From Gigantopelta aegis (Eukaryota; Mollusca; Gastropoda; Neomphalida; Peltospiridae): a stretch of 64,000 nucleotides of DNA. A program made the position numbers and the translations under genes. The notes below the pieces were generated by a model, which did not search any database, was not told where the DNA came from, and saw nothing but the letters and a program-made list of their open reading frames with translations. Shown here piece by piece: positions 11,701-22,072 of the stretch. The stretch covers positions 26,613,572 to 26,677,571 of the forward strand of contig NC_054708.1 of assembly GCF_016097555.1 (NCBI RefSeq), read 5' to 3'. Position 1 is the first letter of the stretch, and each line of letters begins with the position of its first letter.

Positions 11701-14700
11701 CGTGGTGCACTGGCTACAATGAAAAATAGCTCACTGCTTCTGAATTAATCTTTATTACTGGTTTTTCTATGGTTAATTTTTATTTTCAGTTTTGAGATAT
11801 TATTGTTGATTATCGTCTATGCATTTTAGACTATCAATGGTCGGGGCATTGATCGACATCTACTGGGACTCAAGTTGTCGGCACTAGAGGCGAACCTGGA
11901 TGTACCTGAACTGCACAAAGATCCAAGTTATTCACAAGCATTTCATTTCAAGCTATCCACGAGTCAGGTATAGTTTGCCGATTTATCTGTTAGGGCTCAT
12001 TTACATTGGATTAGTCATGGAACATGTGGTGCAACGACATAAATTAAAATGCACTATTTCCAATAAGAGCTGGGTTGGATACGTCCAGTGTGAATGATTT
12101 GTTTGGGAATATTGTTTTTTCATTTTTGTAGTCGCACCTGCACACCCCATCGAAAGTGATGAATCTTTAGTAGTGCATGATGATATACTGATGGAAAGAA
12201 ATAAAGGATCACACAAGAAATAATGACTGCATCAAAAATCAATTCATATTGTCAGAAGTTGACTGGGAACATATAGGCAGCACATTCAACACTACAGATA
12301 TTCAGTCCCACATTACAACTTGGTATGAAATACCGACATTACTATGCTAGTAATGAATTACATTTGGTCTACAGTTTGATGTGTTCTCTTAATTCTTTCC
12401 ATATCAATATACTTATTTACTTCTTTTGTTATCATGCTCATATCCAATCACGGTTGAGGCACATATCTGTGAGTTTGACAGAGGAAAAGACTTTTGTCAC
12501 ATAAACTATCTTTAGCTACTCTTACAAGTAAAGTAGTTCAGGATCTCATACTTATGTTTTGTTACTGTCCTGTCTGTCTATCTGTCTATCTGACCCACAT
12601 ATAGTTTTTCGGATCTTTTTTCACACAATGTTTTAAGATATGGAGTTGACATTTTGTGTATAGCTTTATCATGTACAAATCAAGTTTGACTTGCATGATG
12701 ATTTATCCATTTTTATATGCCCATCTATGATGGGTTGTATTATGGTATGGCGTTATCCGTCCGTATCCGTCTGTCTGTTAACCTTTTCTTGTCCGGACCA
12801 TATCTTGCATACAGATGCATTCAGGACCATCACACCTCACATGTAGGAACAACTTGGGATGATGGTGTGTCACATTCTGTTACTAGGTCACTATGACCTA
12901 CTTTTCACAGTCTACTGTACATAACAGTAAATCCTTGTCTGGACCATATCTTGCACACAGATGTATACAGGACCATCACACCTCACTTGTAAGAACAACT
13001 TGGGATGGTGGTGTGTCATGTACTATTACTAGCTCACTGTGACCTACTTTTCACCGTTTACTGCACATAACAGTAAATCCTTGTCCAGATCATATCTTGC
13101 ATACAGGACCATCAGACCTCACATGTAAGAACAACTTGGGATGATGGTGTGTCACATTCTGTTACTAGGTCACTATGACCTACTTTTCACAGTCTACTGT
13201 ACATAACAGTAAATCCTTGTCCAGATCATATCTTGCATACAGGACCATCAGACCTCACATGTAGGAACAACTTGGGATGATGGTGTGTCACATTCTGTTA
13301 CTAGGTCACTATGACCTACTTTTCACAGTCTACTGTACATAACAGTAAATCCTTGTCCAGACCATATCTTACATACAGATACATACAGGACCATCAAACC
13401 TCACATGTAGGAATAACTTGGGATGGTGGTGTGTCACATTCTGTTACTAGGTCACTATGACCTACTTTTCACAGTCTACTGCACATAACAGTAAATCCTT
13501 GTCTGGACCATATCTTGCACACAGATGTATACAGGACCATCACACCTCACTTGTAAGAACAACTTGGGATGGTGGTGTGTCATGTACTATTACTAGCTCA
13601 CTGTGACCTACTTTTCACCGTTTACTGCACATAACAGTAAATCCTTGTCCAGATCATATCTTGCATACAGGACCATCAGACCTCACATGTAAGAACAACT
13701 TGGGATGGTGGTGTGTCGCATACTATTACTAGGTCACTGTGACCTACTTTTCACAGTCTTCTGCATATAACACTAAATCCTTGTCCAGATCATATCTTGC
13801 ATACAGGACCATCAAACCACATGTAGGAACAACTTGGGATGGTGGCTGGTCCAAAACAAACTGTTCATCCATCCCATTGCAAAATGTTCACATAATTCGA
13901 CTTGAATCATACCCGTAACATATTCATTAATATTGATATGGTTTTCAATCAAACTCCTGATGGGCGTATCATATACCTCACCGGTACTCTTGTTGACAGA
14001 GTTATGGCCTTTGAACTTAGGAGACATGGAAACTAGTTTTCTGGACTTATTTTTGGAATGCCTTAAGATATTTATCTGACATTTTGTGTATAGGTTTAGC
14101 ATGTACTGTTACAGATCAGGTTTGACTTTTTTGGCAATTTACCCATTTTTTATATAGAGTTATGGCTCTTGAACTTAGGAGATACAAAACTTGGTTGGGC
14201 CTGGTAGGGGACATGTGTTGTTTTACTCTCAGAATATTTCTTAAACTATTAGATGTCTAACATGTATGGTATTTTTTGCTACACTTGGTCTAGAGAGTGA
14301 GTGAAAGAAATCAGATACCACATAGACTACTCTTTTATGTAGACCTACCGCCTGTTTGCCAATCCACTTCATTTATTGAATAAATATTTAAAATATATAA
14401 TAAAAATAAATACGTAAATAAATAAACTACTAACCAATGAGCAGCACATGATCTTTTGTATGCACTTTTTCCTCACAGGAACGAACCTAAGATTTTTAAA
14501 CACTGTCCCATTTTTTTTTTGTCTACGGTTACATGATATTTGTTTCTCCTCCAGGTGGCGACTCATCACGAGGGTGTGATGGTTTTTGGTCCTGTTGTTC
14601 CCGATGGCTATGGCCTCTGCTACAACCCTCAGGAAACGAAAATCCACTTTGGCGTGTCGACTTACACCAGCTGCCCCGACACTGACAGCAACAAACTTGG

Positions 14701-14770
14701 GGTCGCTCTGATGAAATCATTCGATGACTTGCGAGACTTGCTGGCCAGCACTCCTCAAGCCAAGCTGTAG
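2784..14770 (+). CDS. CRAT: Carnitine O-acetyltransferase, C-terminal eight exons (5' part outside window)
   Basis: Transfers acetyl (short acyl) groups between CoA and carnitine in mitochondria and peroxisomes. Exons: 2784-2955, 5894-6072, 6485-6585, 7944-8063, 9322-9444, 10405-10603, 11830-11967, 14555-14770. All have AG/GT borders and phases that join exactly, giving 415 residues from FFSLDVHSSDGK to a TAG stop; the family is about 620-630 residues. The catalytic histidine is in NYEHTTAEGPP (exon 3 here). CATYESAS, GRTDTIRS, DRHLLGLKL and LSTSQ form the carnitine and CoA pocket. The T of TDTIRS and the R of DRHLL are carnitine-type residues; choline acetyltransferase has N at both, so ChAT is unlikely. 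The protein ends in QAKL, where AKL is a peroxisomal PTS1-type tail. For exon 9322 a second AG lies 11 bases downstream; the first fits the family length better. Its introns hold a 63-bp array and a splice-site minisatellite. Confidence 0.95.
3084..3390. mobile_element. MITE with TTAA ends (GGGACTGTCCT family)
   Basis: About 300 bp bounded by TTAA on both sides, with inverted ends TTAAAGGGACTGTCCTGA and TCAGGACTGTCCCTTTAA. TTAA target duplication and this size fit a non-autonomous piggyBac-like element (inference). Related copies lie at 19757-20147, 20148-20506 and 26238-26800. The 63-bp array starts at its right TTAA. Confidence 0.8.
3388..4710. repeat. 63-bp minisatellite, 21 copies, in CRAT intron
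   Basis: Twenty-one near-identical 63-bp units, each including GTGTTATTCCAAATCTC and GTTGACCGAGTTCTTTAATG. Because 63 is a multiple of three and the unit has no stop in one plus frame, most of the array translates as a 21-residue repeat (ISYVLTEFF..GIRS..AVLFQ); a 2-base loss in one unit near 4272 and a change to TAA near 4413 interrupt it. Unit variants (TTATTTC, then GACAGAG) recur 252 bp apart, so blocks of four units were copied together. It lies between two CRAT exons with no sign of being spliced in; I treat the reading frame as accidental. Confidence 0.93.
4799..4952. repeat. Long inverted repeat (foldback)
   Basis: Left arm from 4801 (AATACAGAACTTCACATACA, then TTGTTTTCG) is mirrored by the right arm ending at 4950. 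An inner pair TTTATTTTGCACAAGAA / TTCTTGTGCAAAATAAA surrounds a short loop with GACCGCGTAGCGGTC, itself a palindrome. It is probably a small foldback DNA element. Confidence 0.75.
5320..5370. repeat. Near-perfect 25-bp-arm palindrome
   Basis: GACAATAACACATTTCAGAG with GTGAAA on the left is mirrored by TTTCACTCTAAAATGTG with TTATTGTC on the right, with one base between the arms. It sits between two other foldbacks (4799-4952, 5471-5622) in the same CRAT intron. Confidence 0.8.
5471..5622. repeat. Foldback element with about 65-bp arms
   Basis: The outer arms are TTTCATGTTTTTGGTCAAAT against ATTGAACAAAAAACATGAAA, followed by ATGATTTATATCT against AGATATAAATCAT. The inner arms AATCATATCACACT / AGTGTGACTCATGACATATGATT close the stem. 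Confidence 0.75.
6675..7208. mobile_element. MITE with GTATTAGCCGACT ends
   Basis: The inverted ends are CATGTATTAGCCGACTCCTT at the left and AAAAGTCGGCTAATACACGG at the right, with a further inner copy of TATAAGCCGA. About 530 bp, AT-rich, no coding sequence; it lies in a CRAT intron. Confidence 0.7.
9065..9285 (-). mobile_element. tRNA-type SINE, minus, close to a CRAT acceptor
   Basis: On the minus strand this has the SINE core AAAAGATCCCTTGCT and the tail ending in GGTGTCGTTAAACAAAACAA (the CTCTAGTGG-type tail). The head is truncated in the GGGCCCATTGGG region. Its right end lies about 40 bp before the CRAT exon at 9322. Confidence 0.85.
9498..10404 (+). repeat. 68-bp minisatellite made from the 3' splice site and start of a CRAT exon
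   Basis: About twelve units of roughly 68 bp lead straight into the exon at 10405. Each ends in ACTTGTTATATTTCAG or a close variant; the thirteenth copy is the real acceptor, and eleven of the twelve upstream copies keep the AG. After each AG comes ATTATAAAGCAAAATGTGCT, resembling the exon start GTTATATGGGAAAACGTGTG. The AAGATTTCAGCTTG of the units matches AAGATTTCAACTTG in the exon (10450-10463). The leftmost part (9498-9558) is a decayed copy of the exon start itself, reading MYRKKLAEYESTSF then a stop, against LYGKTCATYESASL in the exon. Using almost any upstream acceptor would place TAA two codons downstream. Confidence 0.9.
10928..11270 (+). mobile_element. tRNA-headed SINE, GCCTCGGTGGCAC family
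   Basis: The head GGCCTCAGTGGCACGGTGG with GGGTTCGCAGCCC resembles the A and B boxes of a tRNA promoter. The body runs through CCACTGTCCTGGACAGACAG and GTGTGCCCAGGACAGCATGC to an AATTGGATATAAGC...AAATGAAATT tail. Relatives: 24213-24467, 41990-42222, 51653-52106, 56179-56448. Confidence 0.85.
11427..11734 (-). mobile_element. tRNA-type SINE, minus, carrying a 64-bp insertion
   Basis: Minus-strand SINE (tail end at 11427, body to about 11734). It is interrupted at 11603-11666 by 64 bp of foreign sequence flanked by a duplicated ACAGGATAGC (11593-11602 and 11667-11676), so a small element landed here after the SINE. Confidence 0.8.
12560..14250. repeat. Two nested dispersed repeats, inner one with an 8-copy array
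   Basis: Outer repeat: GTCTGTCTATCTGTC, CATGTACAAATC, then after a gap GAGTTATGGCCTTTGAACTT and GGTAGGGGACATGTGTTG. Other copies lie at 28205-28615 and 49069-49460. Inner repeat, from about 12715 to 13990, starts GCCCATCTATGATGGG and ends near ATGGGCGTATCATATACC. Within it, a 135-146-bp unit (CATATCTTGCATACAG, AACAACTTGGGATG, GACCTACTTTTCAC) is repeated eight times from about 12785 to 13845. Part of the outer repeat is itself duplicated near 14100-14230. All of it lies in the last CRAT intron. Confidence 0.75.
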
Positions 14771-14923
14771 AAACCGGTGTTCGAGAAATCCTGTGTTACT
14801 GTAATACAAAGGGCACTAGCCAAACCTTCCGTGAGAGCTAGTGACTTTCTCAACATTTGTCAAACACTGGGAAACCCATGACCAGGGTTTATAAGCTGTT
14901 GTTCGCCTTACCACAAAATGAAA

Positions 14924-14929
14924 ATTAAA
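14924..14929 (+). promoter_or_regulatory. Candidate polyadenylation signal of CRAT
   Basis: ATTAAA 154 bases after the CRAT stop. A canonical AATAAA at 15946-15951 is the alternative. Neither can be confirmed without transcripts. Confidence 0.35.
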
Positions 14930-15484
14930 CTTAATTTGGCAAATGTATGTCAGTATTTATTAGCTATGCAAGTTGTGTGTAGATCTACCTCTGTTTTGTT
15001 GGTTTACTAATTTTGACTGTTTTGTATGCACTTTTTTCTTTTATTACATCATGGTGGAAGAGATAGCATGAGATATTTTCCATAAACCACATTGGGAGTT
15101 ACACCTTTAGAGAGGTCATGACCTCCGATCAGCTGATCCACTGTGCAAGACTGTATGACTCGGTGTAGTGTAGCGCTAAAGGTGTACATACTTTTCTTTC
15201 GACTCATACTTGCATAAACGGAAAAATACTTGCAATCTGCTCTTATAATCAAATTTAACAAAATATATGTTTGAATACCTTTTTTTTGCAATGAATATGT
15301 TTATATTTGTTCTGTACTCTTCATTCAGAAATTTGTGAACCATTAGACTTATGACACAACAACTTTAGTGACAATAAGTTGTTAATTCGGACATTAAATG
15401 AATTATATTTGGTACTTTAATTTGGCTACTGTAGATTTTGTCTGCAGCCATATTCCTAACTTTCAGTATTAAAATGCTCTACAC
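14930..15484. other. CRAT 3' flank, no gene seen
   Basis: Unique-looking AT-rich sequence that probably includes 3' untranslated sequence of CRAT. No reading frame or repeat family was recognised. Confidence 0.4.
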
Positions 15485-15556
15485 TGGCTTAGGAAAGTGG
15501 TGGTGGGGGCACATGTGCCCCCCTTACTTTTGGCACCTTCCTACGCCTGTGCTCTA
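15485..15556. repeat. Short palindromic element
   Basis: GGCTTAGGAAAGTGG at the left mirrors GGCACCTTCCTACGCC at the right, around the perfect palindrome GGGGGCACATGTGCCCCC. Probably a very short foldback element. Confidence 0.55.
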
Positions 15557-15726
15557 TTTTGCAATGTTCTTTCCTGTTTCATCCTTTCTACTGGATTTGT
15601 TTTGCATAGACATGTAAGATGGAGAGGGGCCCGGGGTGTTAGTGTGGTTAGCTGCTCGGTTTCTTGAAATTTTGGGGAATTTTCAGGCAGAAATTCCATT
15701 GATGAATTTTATGGGTTGTTTTGGGG

Positions 15727-15727
<1 letters not shown>

Positions 15728-15800
<73 letters not shown>
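15728..15800. repeat. 73-bp poly-C tract
   Basis: C homopolymer broken only by one A at 15770. The exact length is probably unreliable in any assembly. Confidence 0.95.
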
Positions 15801-15802
<2 letters not shown>

Positions 15803-16331
15803 GCAGATAAGCACCTCACCAGTAGTACTAACAGGCAGTGCACTTTTGGATTCCTCCCAGGGTTTGTTGAGGTTGGTCAATAATTACTTTATGCAAAAAA
15901 AAACCCAAAAACCAACCCCCAACCCAACCCAACTCTTCACTTATAAATAAATGCCATAATGCTTTTGTGAAAACACTTCTCTCTTTTCATGATCATTTTA
16001 TATAGATTGGCCAAAGTTAATGTTTTATATTTACATTTACCCTTTATTCGTGGGGATGGGGGGGAAGGACGATTGTAATGATATCATTAAGGAATAGAAC
16101 AAACTGGCTGCATTTACTTTATGGATGAAAGTAGAGAGATAATGTTTTGAAAATATTATATATTCTTAATATAAAAACACCCTATTTACCCGGAGTTGTA
16201 GTCAGTGTAGTGTTCAATTCTTTACTGGATTTAGATCTTTCTCAAACATTGTACATAACAGACAGTAAACGGACATGTCTGCATGTTAATAAAATATTTT
16301 TCATATTACATGTTTTTCTTTTTTCTTTATA

Positions 16332-16470
16332 GACCCATTGGGCTATTTCTTGTGGTGACAGTGGGTTCCCTCTCTCGATATATGTGTGGTCCTTAACCAT
16401 GTGTCTGACGCCATCTAACTGTAAATAAAATGTGTTGAGTGCGTCATTAAATAAAACATTTCCTTCCTTC
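16332..16470 (+). mobile_element. SINE fragment, TAAATAAAACATTT tail
   Basis: Body fragment (CATTGGGCTATTTCTTG, then a jump to GACAGTGGGTTCCC) followed by the tail ACCATGTGTCTGACGCCA and GTGTTGAGTGCGTCATTAAA. It has an internal deletion of the middle of the body. Confidence 0.8.
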
Positions 16471-16523
16471 TTTATAGCTGAAGCCTTTTTATTTAAAATG
16501 AATTACAGGCATTTATACCTTGT

Positions 16524-16880
16524 CACAGGCTGGTAGGTACTGGGTTCAAATCCCAATCGAGGCATGGGATTTTTAATCCGGATACAGACTCCAAACCCTG
16601 AGTGAGTGCACCGCAAGGCTCAATGGGTAGGTGTAAACCACTTGCACCGACCAGTGATCCATAATTGGTTCAACAAAGGCCATGGTTTGTGCTATCCTGC
16701 ATGTGGGAAGGGCAAATAAAAGATACCTTGCTGCTAATTGGAAAAAGTAGCCCATGTAGTGGCGACAACGGGTTTCCTCTCAAAATCTGTGTGGTCCTTA
16801 ACCATATGTCTGACGCCATATAACCGTAAATAAAATGTGTTGAGTGTGTCGTTAAATAAAACATTTCTTTTTCTTTCTTG
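16524..16880 (+). mobile_element. SINE with the GGCATGGGATTTTTAAT head
   Basis: Head remnant CAGGCTGGTAGGTACTGGG with TTCAAATCCC (B box), a GGCATGGGATTTTTAATC module, the common body (AAATAAAAGATACCTTGCTGC) and the tail ending in GTGTCGTTAAATAAAACATT. The tRNA head and tail differ from those at 10928 while the middle is shared with other SINEs of the window. Confidence 0.85.
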
Positions 16881-17063
16881 TCAAAAAACTGTTTTCAGAC
16901 TCCAGAAATATTTGAGTTTAGAAAGAAATTTTGGATAATTAAATGTATAATTATAATAATTTGTGATATAACCATTACAATTAATATTAAATTTAACAAT
17001 TAACATGCACCGAGATGAACTATAAACAAAGTATCACTAGTCTAAAAATTGTAGCTTGTGAGA

Positions 17064-17124
17064 AGGAAATGGTTTTATTTAACGATGCACTCAACACATT
17101 TTATTTACGGTTATATGGGGTCGG
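17064..17124 (-). mobile_element. 61-bp SINE tail with 14-bp target duplication
   Basis: Only the last 61 bp of the SINE are present (minus strand: CATATAACCGTAAATAAAAT onward). It is flanked by TGTAGCTTGTGAGA at 17050-17063 and 17124-17137, a clean target-site duplication. This is a severely 5'-truncated insertion. Confidence 0.85.
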
Positions 17125-17214
17125 TGTAGCTTGTGAGAGATGGGGGCTAAACATGAAAACTTAACGTTGTACACACCTATATTTTATCTTTTCACTTACA
17201 AAGGTGTCCTTTTG

Positions 17215-17363
17215 GATAGCACATTCCACTGCTTTTGATATACTAGTCGTGGTGCACTGGCTGGAATGAGAGATACCCTAATGGGTCTCCAACAGGGATC
17301 GATCCCAGACTGACTGCACATCAGTTGAACTCTTTATCACTTGACTAAATCCCACCCCTCCAT
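17215..17363 (-). mobile_element. SINE head fragment, minus
   Basis: Minus-strand SINE head with GGGATCGATCCC-type B box (GGGATCGATCCCAGACTGAC on the plus strand) and CACGACTAGTATATCAAA. The body and tail are missing. Confidence 0.75.
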
Positions 17364-18077
17364 AAAAGATCAGCATTGCATCATATGAACAAGTGAGTGG
17401 GTCTACTTGTACCAAACTGTCGAACAAAGTTACAAAGCCCGATTTGCTTAAACAAGCATTGAAAAACCCCAACATAAGTGTGCCAGATTGGGGAGTTGTG
17501 GTAGGGGGAAGGTGAACGTTCACCCACCAAGTCCTGATGCAAATCTTTGAATTTATGCAAAACCGATGGAGATGTTCAGGCAAAATTAGCTAGCCTGAGA
17601 CCTTTTTACCATGTATTTTCATCATTGTACTCATAATAATTAAGAGTCATTTGCAAACCTAACTGGTTAAAAATCAGCATCCCCCCACAAAAATGGGAAC
17701 CAATATACCTAAGCGTAAAAATATCTAAGACAAAAACAGGCTTTGTAAATTCAGCCCCATATATCTTGTTCTTCGATTACAAACAAAACACAAACACTAA
17801 AAATGGAGAATAAGTTGTATATTCTCATCCACTTGGGTAACTTCAATGTATTTATTAAAAGAGACGTACATTAAAACATTATGTAAAAGCACTGTTAAAC
17901 ATGTCTTACTTGTAAACAAATACAATGTCATCAAAATAGTACAATATACATGTATTCAAGTTGGTCATAAAATTTTTGGTTAACCGGCAATATTTCTCCA
18001 ATGTTAAGTGCTATTATATCGGTTAGCCTGATAGAATGTTGAGGAATTGGGAGGGTTTGTGAACAGTTTGGTAAAAT

Positions 18078-18111
<34 letters not shown>

Positions 18112-19036
18112 AGAGAGAGGAGAGAGGGGCATTCCAAAGATTTGTCTTGCATTCCTATACACTGTGTCAGTAATAAATTCTCCCTACATCATGTACCTTT
18201 CTTCAGACTGTACAGACTTATGCTAATGCACTAACATTGGTATATATACCAAAATGCTAAAGAAATGCAACAAATATTTTCTGATTTTATTTTTACAATT
18301 TATTTAAGATACAGTAATAAAAATAACTGGTCAATGATCAACATCAATTTCTTGTTTACACAATTTCATTTTGTTCATCAACAGATGTTTGCACATTTCA
18401 TAAGGATGGGCTTGATTGTTAAATAGGGGTCACTGAACTGAAGATTCAGAAAAAAATTGGTATCCGGTATGACCTCTGCTGGTATCACAACACAAGTTCT
18501 TCCATGCATCGAGTTAATCAGATATAAACTTAGGGTAAAACACATCACAATGCTAACAGATAATGTGCAAATTTAACACATTACTTTTTCTTGACCAATC
18601 ATCAGTAATTTAAAAACACAAACAATTGCTACCTTACTAATCAGCCATGATTACTATGAGCAATTCATGCCGTAATGGAATAGGTAGTGATTGCAACCAC
18701 CATATGTACCATGATAAAAATCTACTTGGTCCAGTAATTTCTATCTTAACAATCGGCCATATATATCTTCTATGGGCAATCCATGCTTTAACGGAATAGA
18801 TGATGACATGCATCTACCATATGGACCATGGTCAAAAGAACATAACAAACTGAAAAAAACCCTATACCAGTTGTAGTAATATTATCCAAGAAACAAAACT
18901 GATTATTAACTCTTTTATACCCCTGAATAATTAAATTTGCATTACATTCATTACAACATAACGTCATCCCATTGGTCCAGATGTAGCAACAGGAGTTTGT
19001 TCAATTCTTGATGAACGTAAAAATTTAATTATAAGT
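17364..19036. other. Intergenic, no gene seen; one 32-bp poly-G
   Basis: AT-rich sequence with no recognised gene. It holds a G homopolymer at 18079-18110 and a half-copy of the short hairpin family seen at 53102-53207 (AAAACAGGCTTTGTAAATTC near 17723). Confidence 0.5.
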
Positions 19037-19190
19037 ATTGTCTGTTATTTCTTTTACGTTAATCTGGGTATGAACAAAACAAAAAAATAATCCGCAAAAA
19101 TATGTGAGAACAGCTTCGCCGATTCATACAGTTTGCGCATTATTTTTTGTCGTTCATACCCCAATGAACGTAAAAGAAATAACAGACAAT
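19037..19190. repeat. Hairpin element with about 37-bp arms
   Basis: ATTGTCTGTTATTTCTTTTA continuing CGTTAATCTGGGTATGAAC at the left is mirrored by GTTCATACCCCAATGAACGT and AAAAGAAATAACAGACAAT at the right. Probably a small MITE. Confidence 0.8.
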
Positions 19191-19756
19191 CCTTAAAAAG
19201 ATTGTTGCGTTTCTTATGCATTTCAGTATATATTTGTGAAAATAAAGGGGGAACAACAACCATGTAGGATCCTTGGAGTTTACCATGTCACCTATCAAGG
19301 CTGTCTGTCCAGGACGGGTTCATGGTGCGACAGAAGTTGAGTGTAAGTGGCATTACACCCAATGAGCTGTTAATATCACTGAAGTCTTGAGACGGTACTG
19401 GTATAAAAACCAAGTATCAACCGTGGCCAGTAGACTGCACCAAGGCTGGTGTTTATAGCACCACATACAGGTCTAGCTCTGGCAGTCACCAAATTCACCA
19501 TTTGATAATTTTAAAAACAATCAGTGAATTGTAATTTAAGTCGGCAAAATAATTTTTACTACATTTTATTAGAAAATAACTGGTTTTGTGCCATTTTTGA
19601 AGTTTAATAGATAATTTGGCGAAACGTTGTGTTCACTCAGTTAGCCCTGACATAATAGTAATAGTGATCTTTCATAGAGGTTCTGAATACAGCAGAGGCC
19701 TAATTCAGCAAACTCAATCAACTTTGTCATCTTGCAGTGATGATGTGTGATGTAGC

Positions 19757-20147
19757 TTAAAGGGACTGTCCTAAGTTTGCAGCCATTGTAAGATGTTTGC
19801 GATAACACAGCCTTGTTGGCGACTACTATTTCATACTAAATACATTTTCTTGTTTAGAATACCAGTGTCTGTATATCCAATCTGTTTGCGGTCATATACT
19901 AATGTTTGTAGCACTCCGATTTTACTTTAATTCATGATATATATTTTTTTGTACGTATGAAATTATTGGAAGGTAAAATCTGGTTTGGGCAACTACCAGC
20001 ATTAGGACAACAACAAACACCCTGTAAATACACACACTGGTATTTTAAATAAGAAAATGTATTTAATTTGTATATTACGTCATCGAAAAGGCTCTATTGG
20101 TCAGAAACATTTTACAATGGTTGTGTACTCAGGACTGTCCCTTTTAA
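19757..20147. mobile_element. TTAA-ended MITE
   Basis: Same family as 3084-3390: TTAAAGGGACTGTCCTAAGT at the left, CTCAGGACTGTCCC with TTTTAA at the right, and the inner word GTAAGATGTTT. Confidence 0.8.
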
Positions 20148-20506
20148 GATGTTTCTGACTAATACAATCTTTTAACGTCTAAAAATACGCATTAAATATA
20201 TTTTCTTGTTTAGAATATTAGTGTCTGTATCTTCAATGTGTCTCTGGTCATCTTAATATTTGTAAGAAGCCCAAACTGGATTTTGTCTTCAAATAATTTT
20301 GTACATACAAAAACAAATGTTTTTTTAGGAAATAAAATGAAATTTAACCTAGTACAAATACTAGAACGATCAGAAACACGTTTAATATACACCCACCAAT
20401 ATTGTATGCAGAAAAATATATTTGATATGTAATTACAGTAATTAAAATGTCTCTGTTAGTCGATAACATCTTAAAAATTGCAGCAAACTCAGGAATGTCC
20501 CTTTAA
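20148..20506. mobile_element. Second TTAA-ended MITE, head-truncated, directly adjoining the first
   Basis: Starts at the internal word AGATGTTTCTGACTAA immediately after the TTAA of the previous copy and ends AACTCAGGAATGTCCCTTTAA-like. The two lie in tandem without any spacer; the first 35 bp of the family are missing here. Confidence 0.75.
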
Positions 20507-21862
20507 GAGAGCTTTGTGAATTAGATCCCAGATCTGTTGTTTGTTTACTTGGGCACATTGGTAAAGTCATACTCAAGTGCAGTGCATACGGATAAACATG
20601 TAGCACTATTAATTATGTTAGTAAAATTCAGCAGTCTCCACTGGGTGATTAGGTATAGCTCAGGTTGTATATGTATGTTAAATGGCACAGGGTTTGATAA
20701 ACTCAATGACAGGGGTAAAGGGAAGACAACTGTTAATGTCTAGTTACAAAAGTACAACATTTCAAACTTTAGCAGTCAACATTTCAGGATTCAAAGATCT
20801 ATAGGATAGTCTTGTTATGGCTTCTGGATGACTTTAGTTGGCTCAATGAAAATAAAGGACAAGTTTTAGAAATAATTATTGTAATATATTTTGAAATTTA
20901 AATAACTTTTTTCTATAAGAAAAAACCCCTCTAAAATAGTTTTGAACAAATAGTCCACAAAATTGTGAAATGTTTGTTTTTGTGTTTTTTTAAAGGGGGG
21001 TTTCCCACATTTAAAAAAATCTTGAAACATTTTAGTTAAATTCACAGAAAAAAACATATGCGATAGATAGTACATGTATATTTTTGTTATTCCCAAAAAT
21101 GTTATCATGTTACTCCTATGCAAAGCCAGACTATTATTTCACAAAGACCTTATGAATACTAATTATAAAATTACATATTAATCACAAAATCTCTCAAAGA
21201 TGTAATGAAATATTTAAAAAATACATAATAGTAAAATTCCAAAGACTTTATAGAACAGTAATTATAAAATTACATATTAATAATAAAATTTAACATTAAT
21301 CATAAAATTTAACATACCTAATAGTAATACAATATTAATTCTAAAATTATTAATTCTAAAATAAAAGTCAATACCAATGGTAACATATTTCTTTGAAAAA
21401 AACCGTAACAATTTTAATACCCAGTTACAGTAGACGTAAGTCTTAATTAAAAGTAAAAATAAGAAGATGAACAAGATAAATACCGGTATTAGCAATACGT
21501 ACAAATCAAACCACGCCTATCTGAAGAGCAATTTGATTCTTTCTCATAAAACATTTCTAGGCTCCGTTACATATCAATAAAAACAACAGCTGTTTTTCAT
21601 CGACTTCCAGCTTACGACCGTTTTCACCTATAGGTGTGATGGAAATGCCTACATGTAATTGGAATTTCTCCATTCCTGCCAGTGACTGATAATCATTATA
21701 TTTTCAAAGTATAGAAGCTGCCAAATAAAAGTAGGTGGCTATGCTAAAGGAATGCTTCTCAAAACAATAAAATAAAATAATCTGTAAATTGTCATGTAAT
21801 CTGTAAAATACTGTCCGCACAGCTGATGGAATAACATTTGCTGGTTGGATAAGTCTGCATAA
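20507..21862. other. Intergenic AT-rich sequence, nothing recognised
   Basis: No gene, no clear repeat family. Short local duplications of AATTATAAAATTACATATTA occur near 21160 and 21260. Confidence 0.45.
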
Positions 21863-22072
21863 CTATAGTCCGTCCAACGGGAAACACCTTTTTTTACATG
21901 CTATGGAGGTTATTTATTTCTGAGCCGATTGTTTTTCTAAATTGGTCACCAAAAATAGTGCTTTTTTGTTCATTCCTGAACACTTTTAATTTTTTTCTTA
22001 AATCAAACCTAACTAAAATTATTTACACAAAAACAAAAACAAAAAATTGTAGGAGGATGGGACGGACTATAG
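21863..22072. mobile_element. MITE with CTATAGTCCGTCC ends
   Basis: CTATAGTCCGTCCAACGGG at the left is mirrored by GGGACGGACTATAG at the right; about 210 bp. The inside is AT-rich with no convincing coding capacity. Confidence 0.75.

Noticed and set aside
2784-14770. Choline acetyltransferase instead of carnitine acetyltransferase
   Set aside because: The residues that separate the two (T in GRTDTIRS, R in DRHLL) are of the carnitine type, and the protein ends in AKL.
15636-15950. Proline-rich and glycine-rich open frames
   Set aside because: They arise from the 73-bp poly-C tract; no other coding sign.
16573-16755. Many 60-80-residue open frames over SINE copies ([28 protein letters not shown] and similar)
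   Set aside because: The same peptides recur at every SINE copy in either orientation; they are readings of the SINE consensus, not genes.
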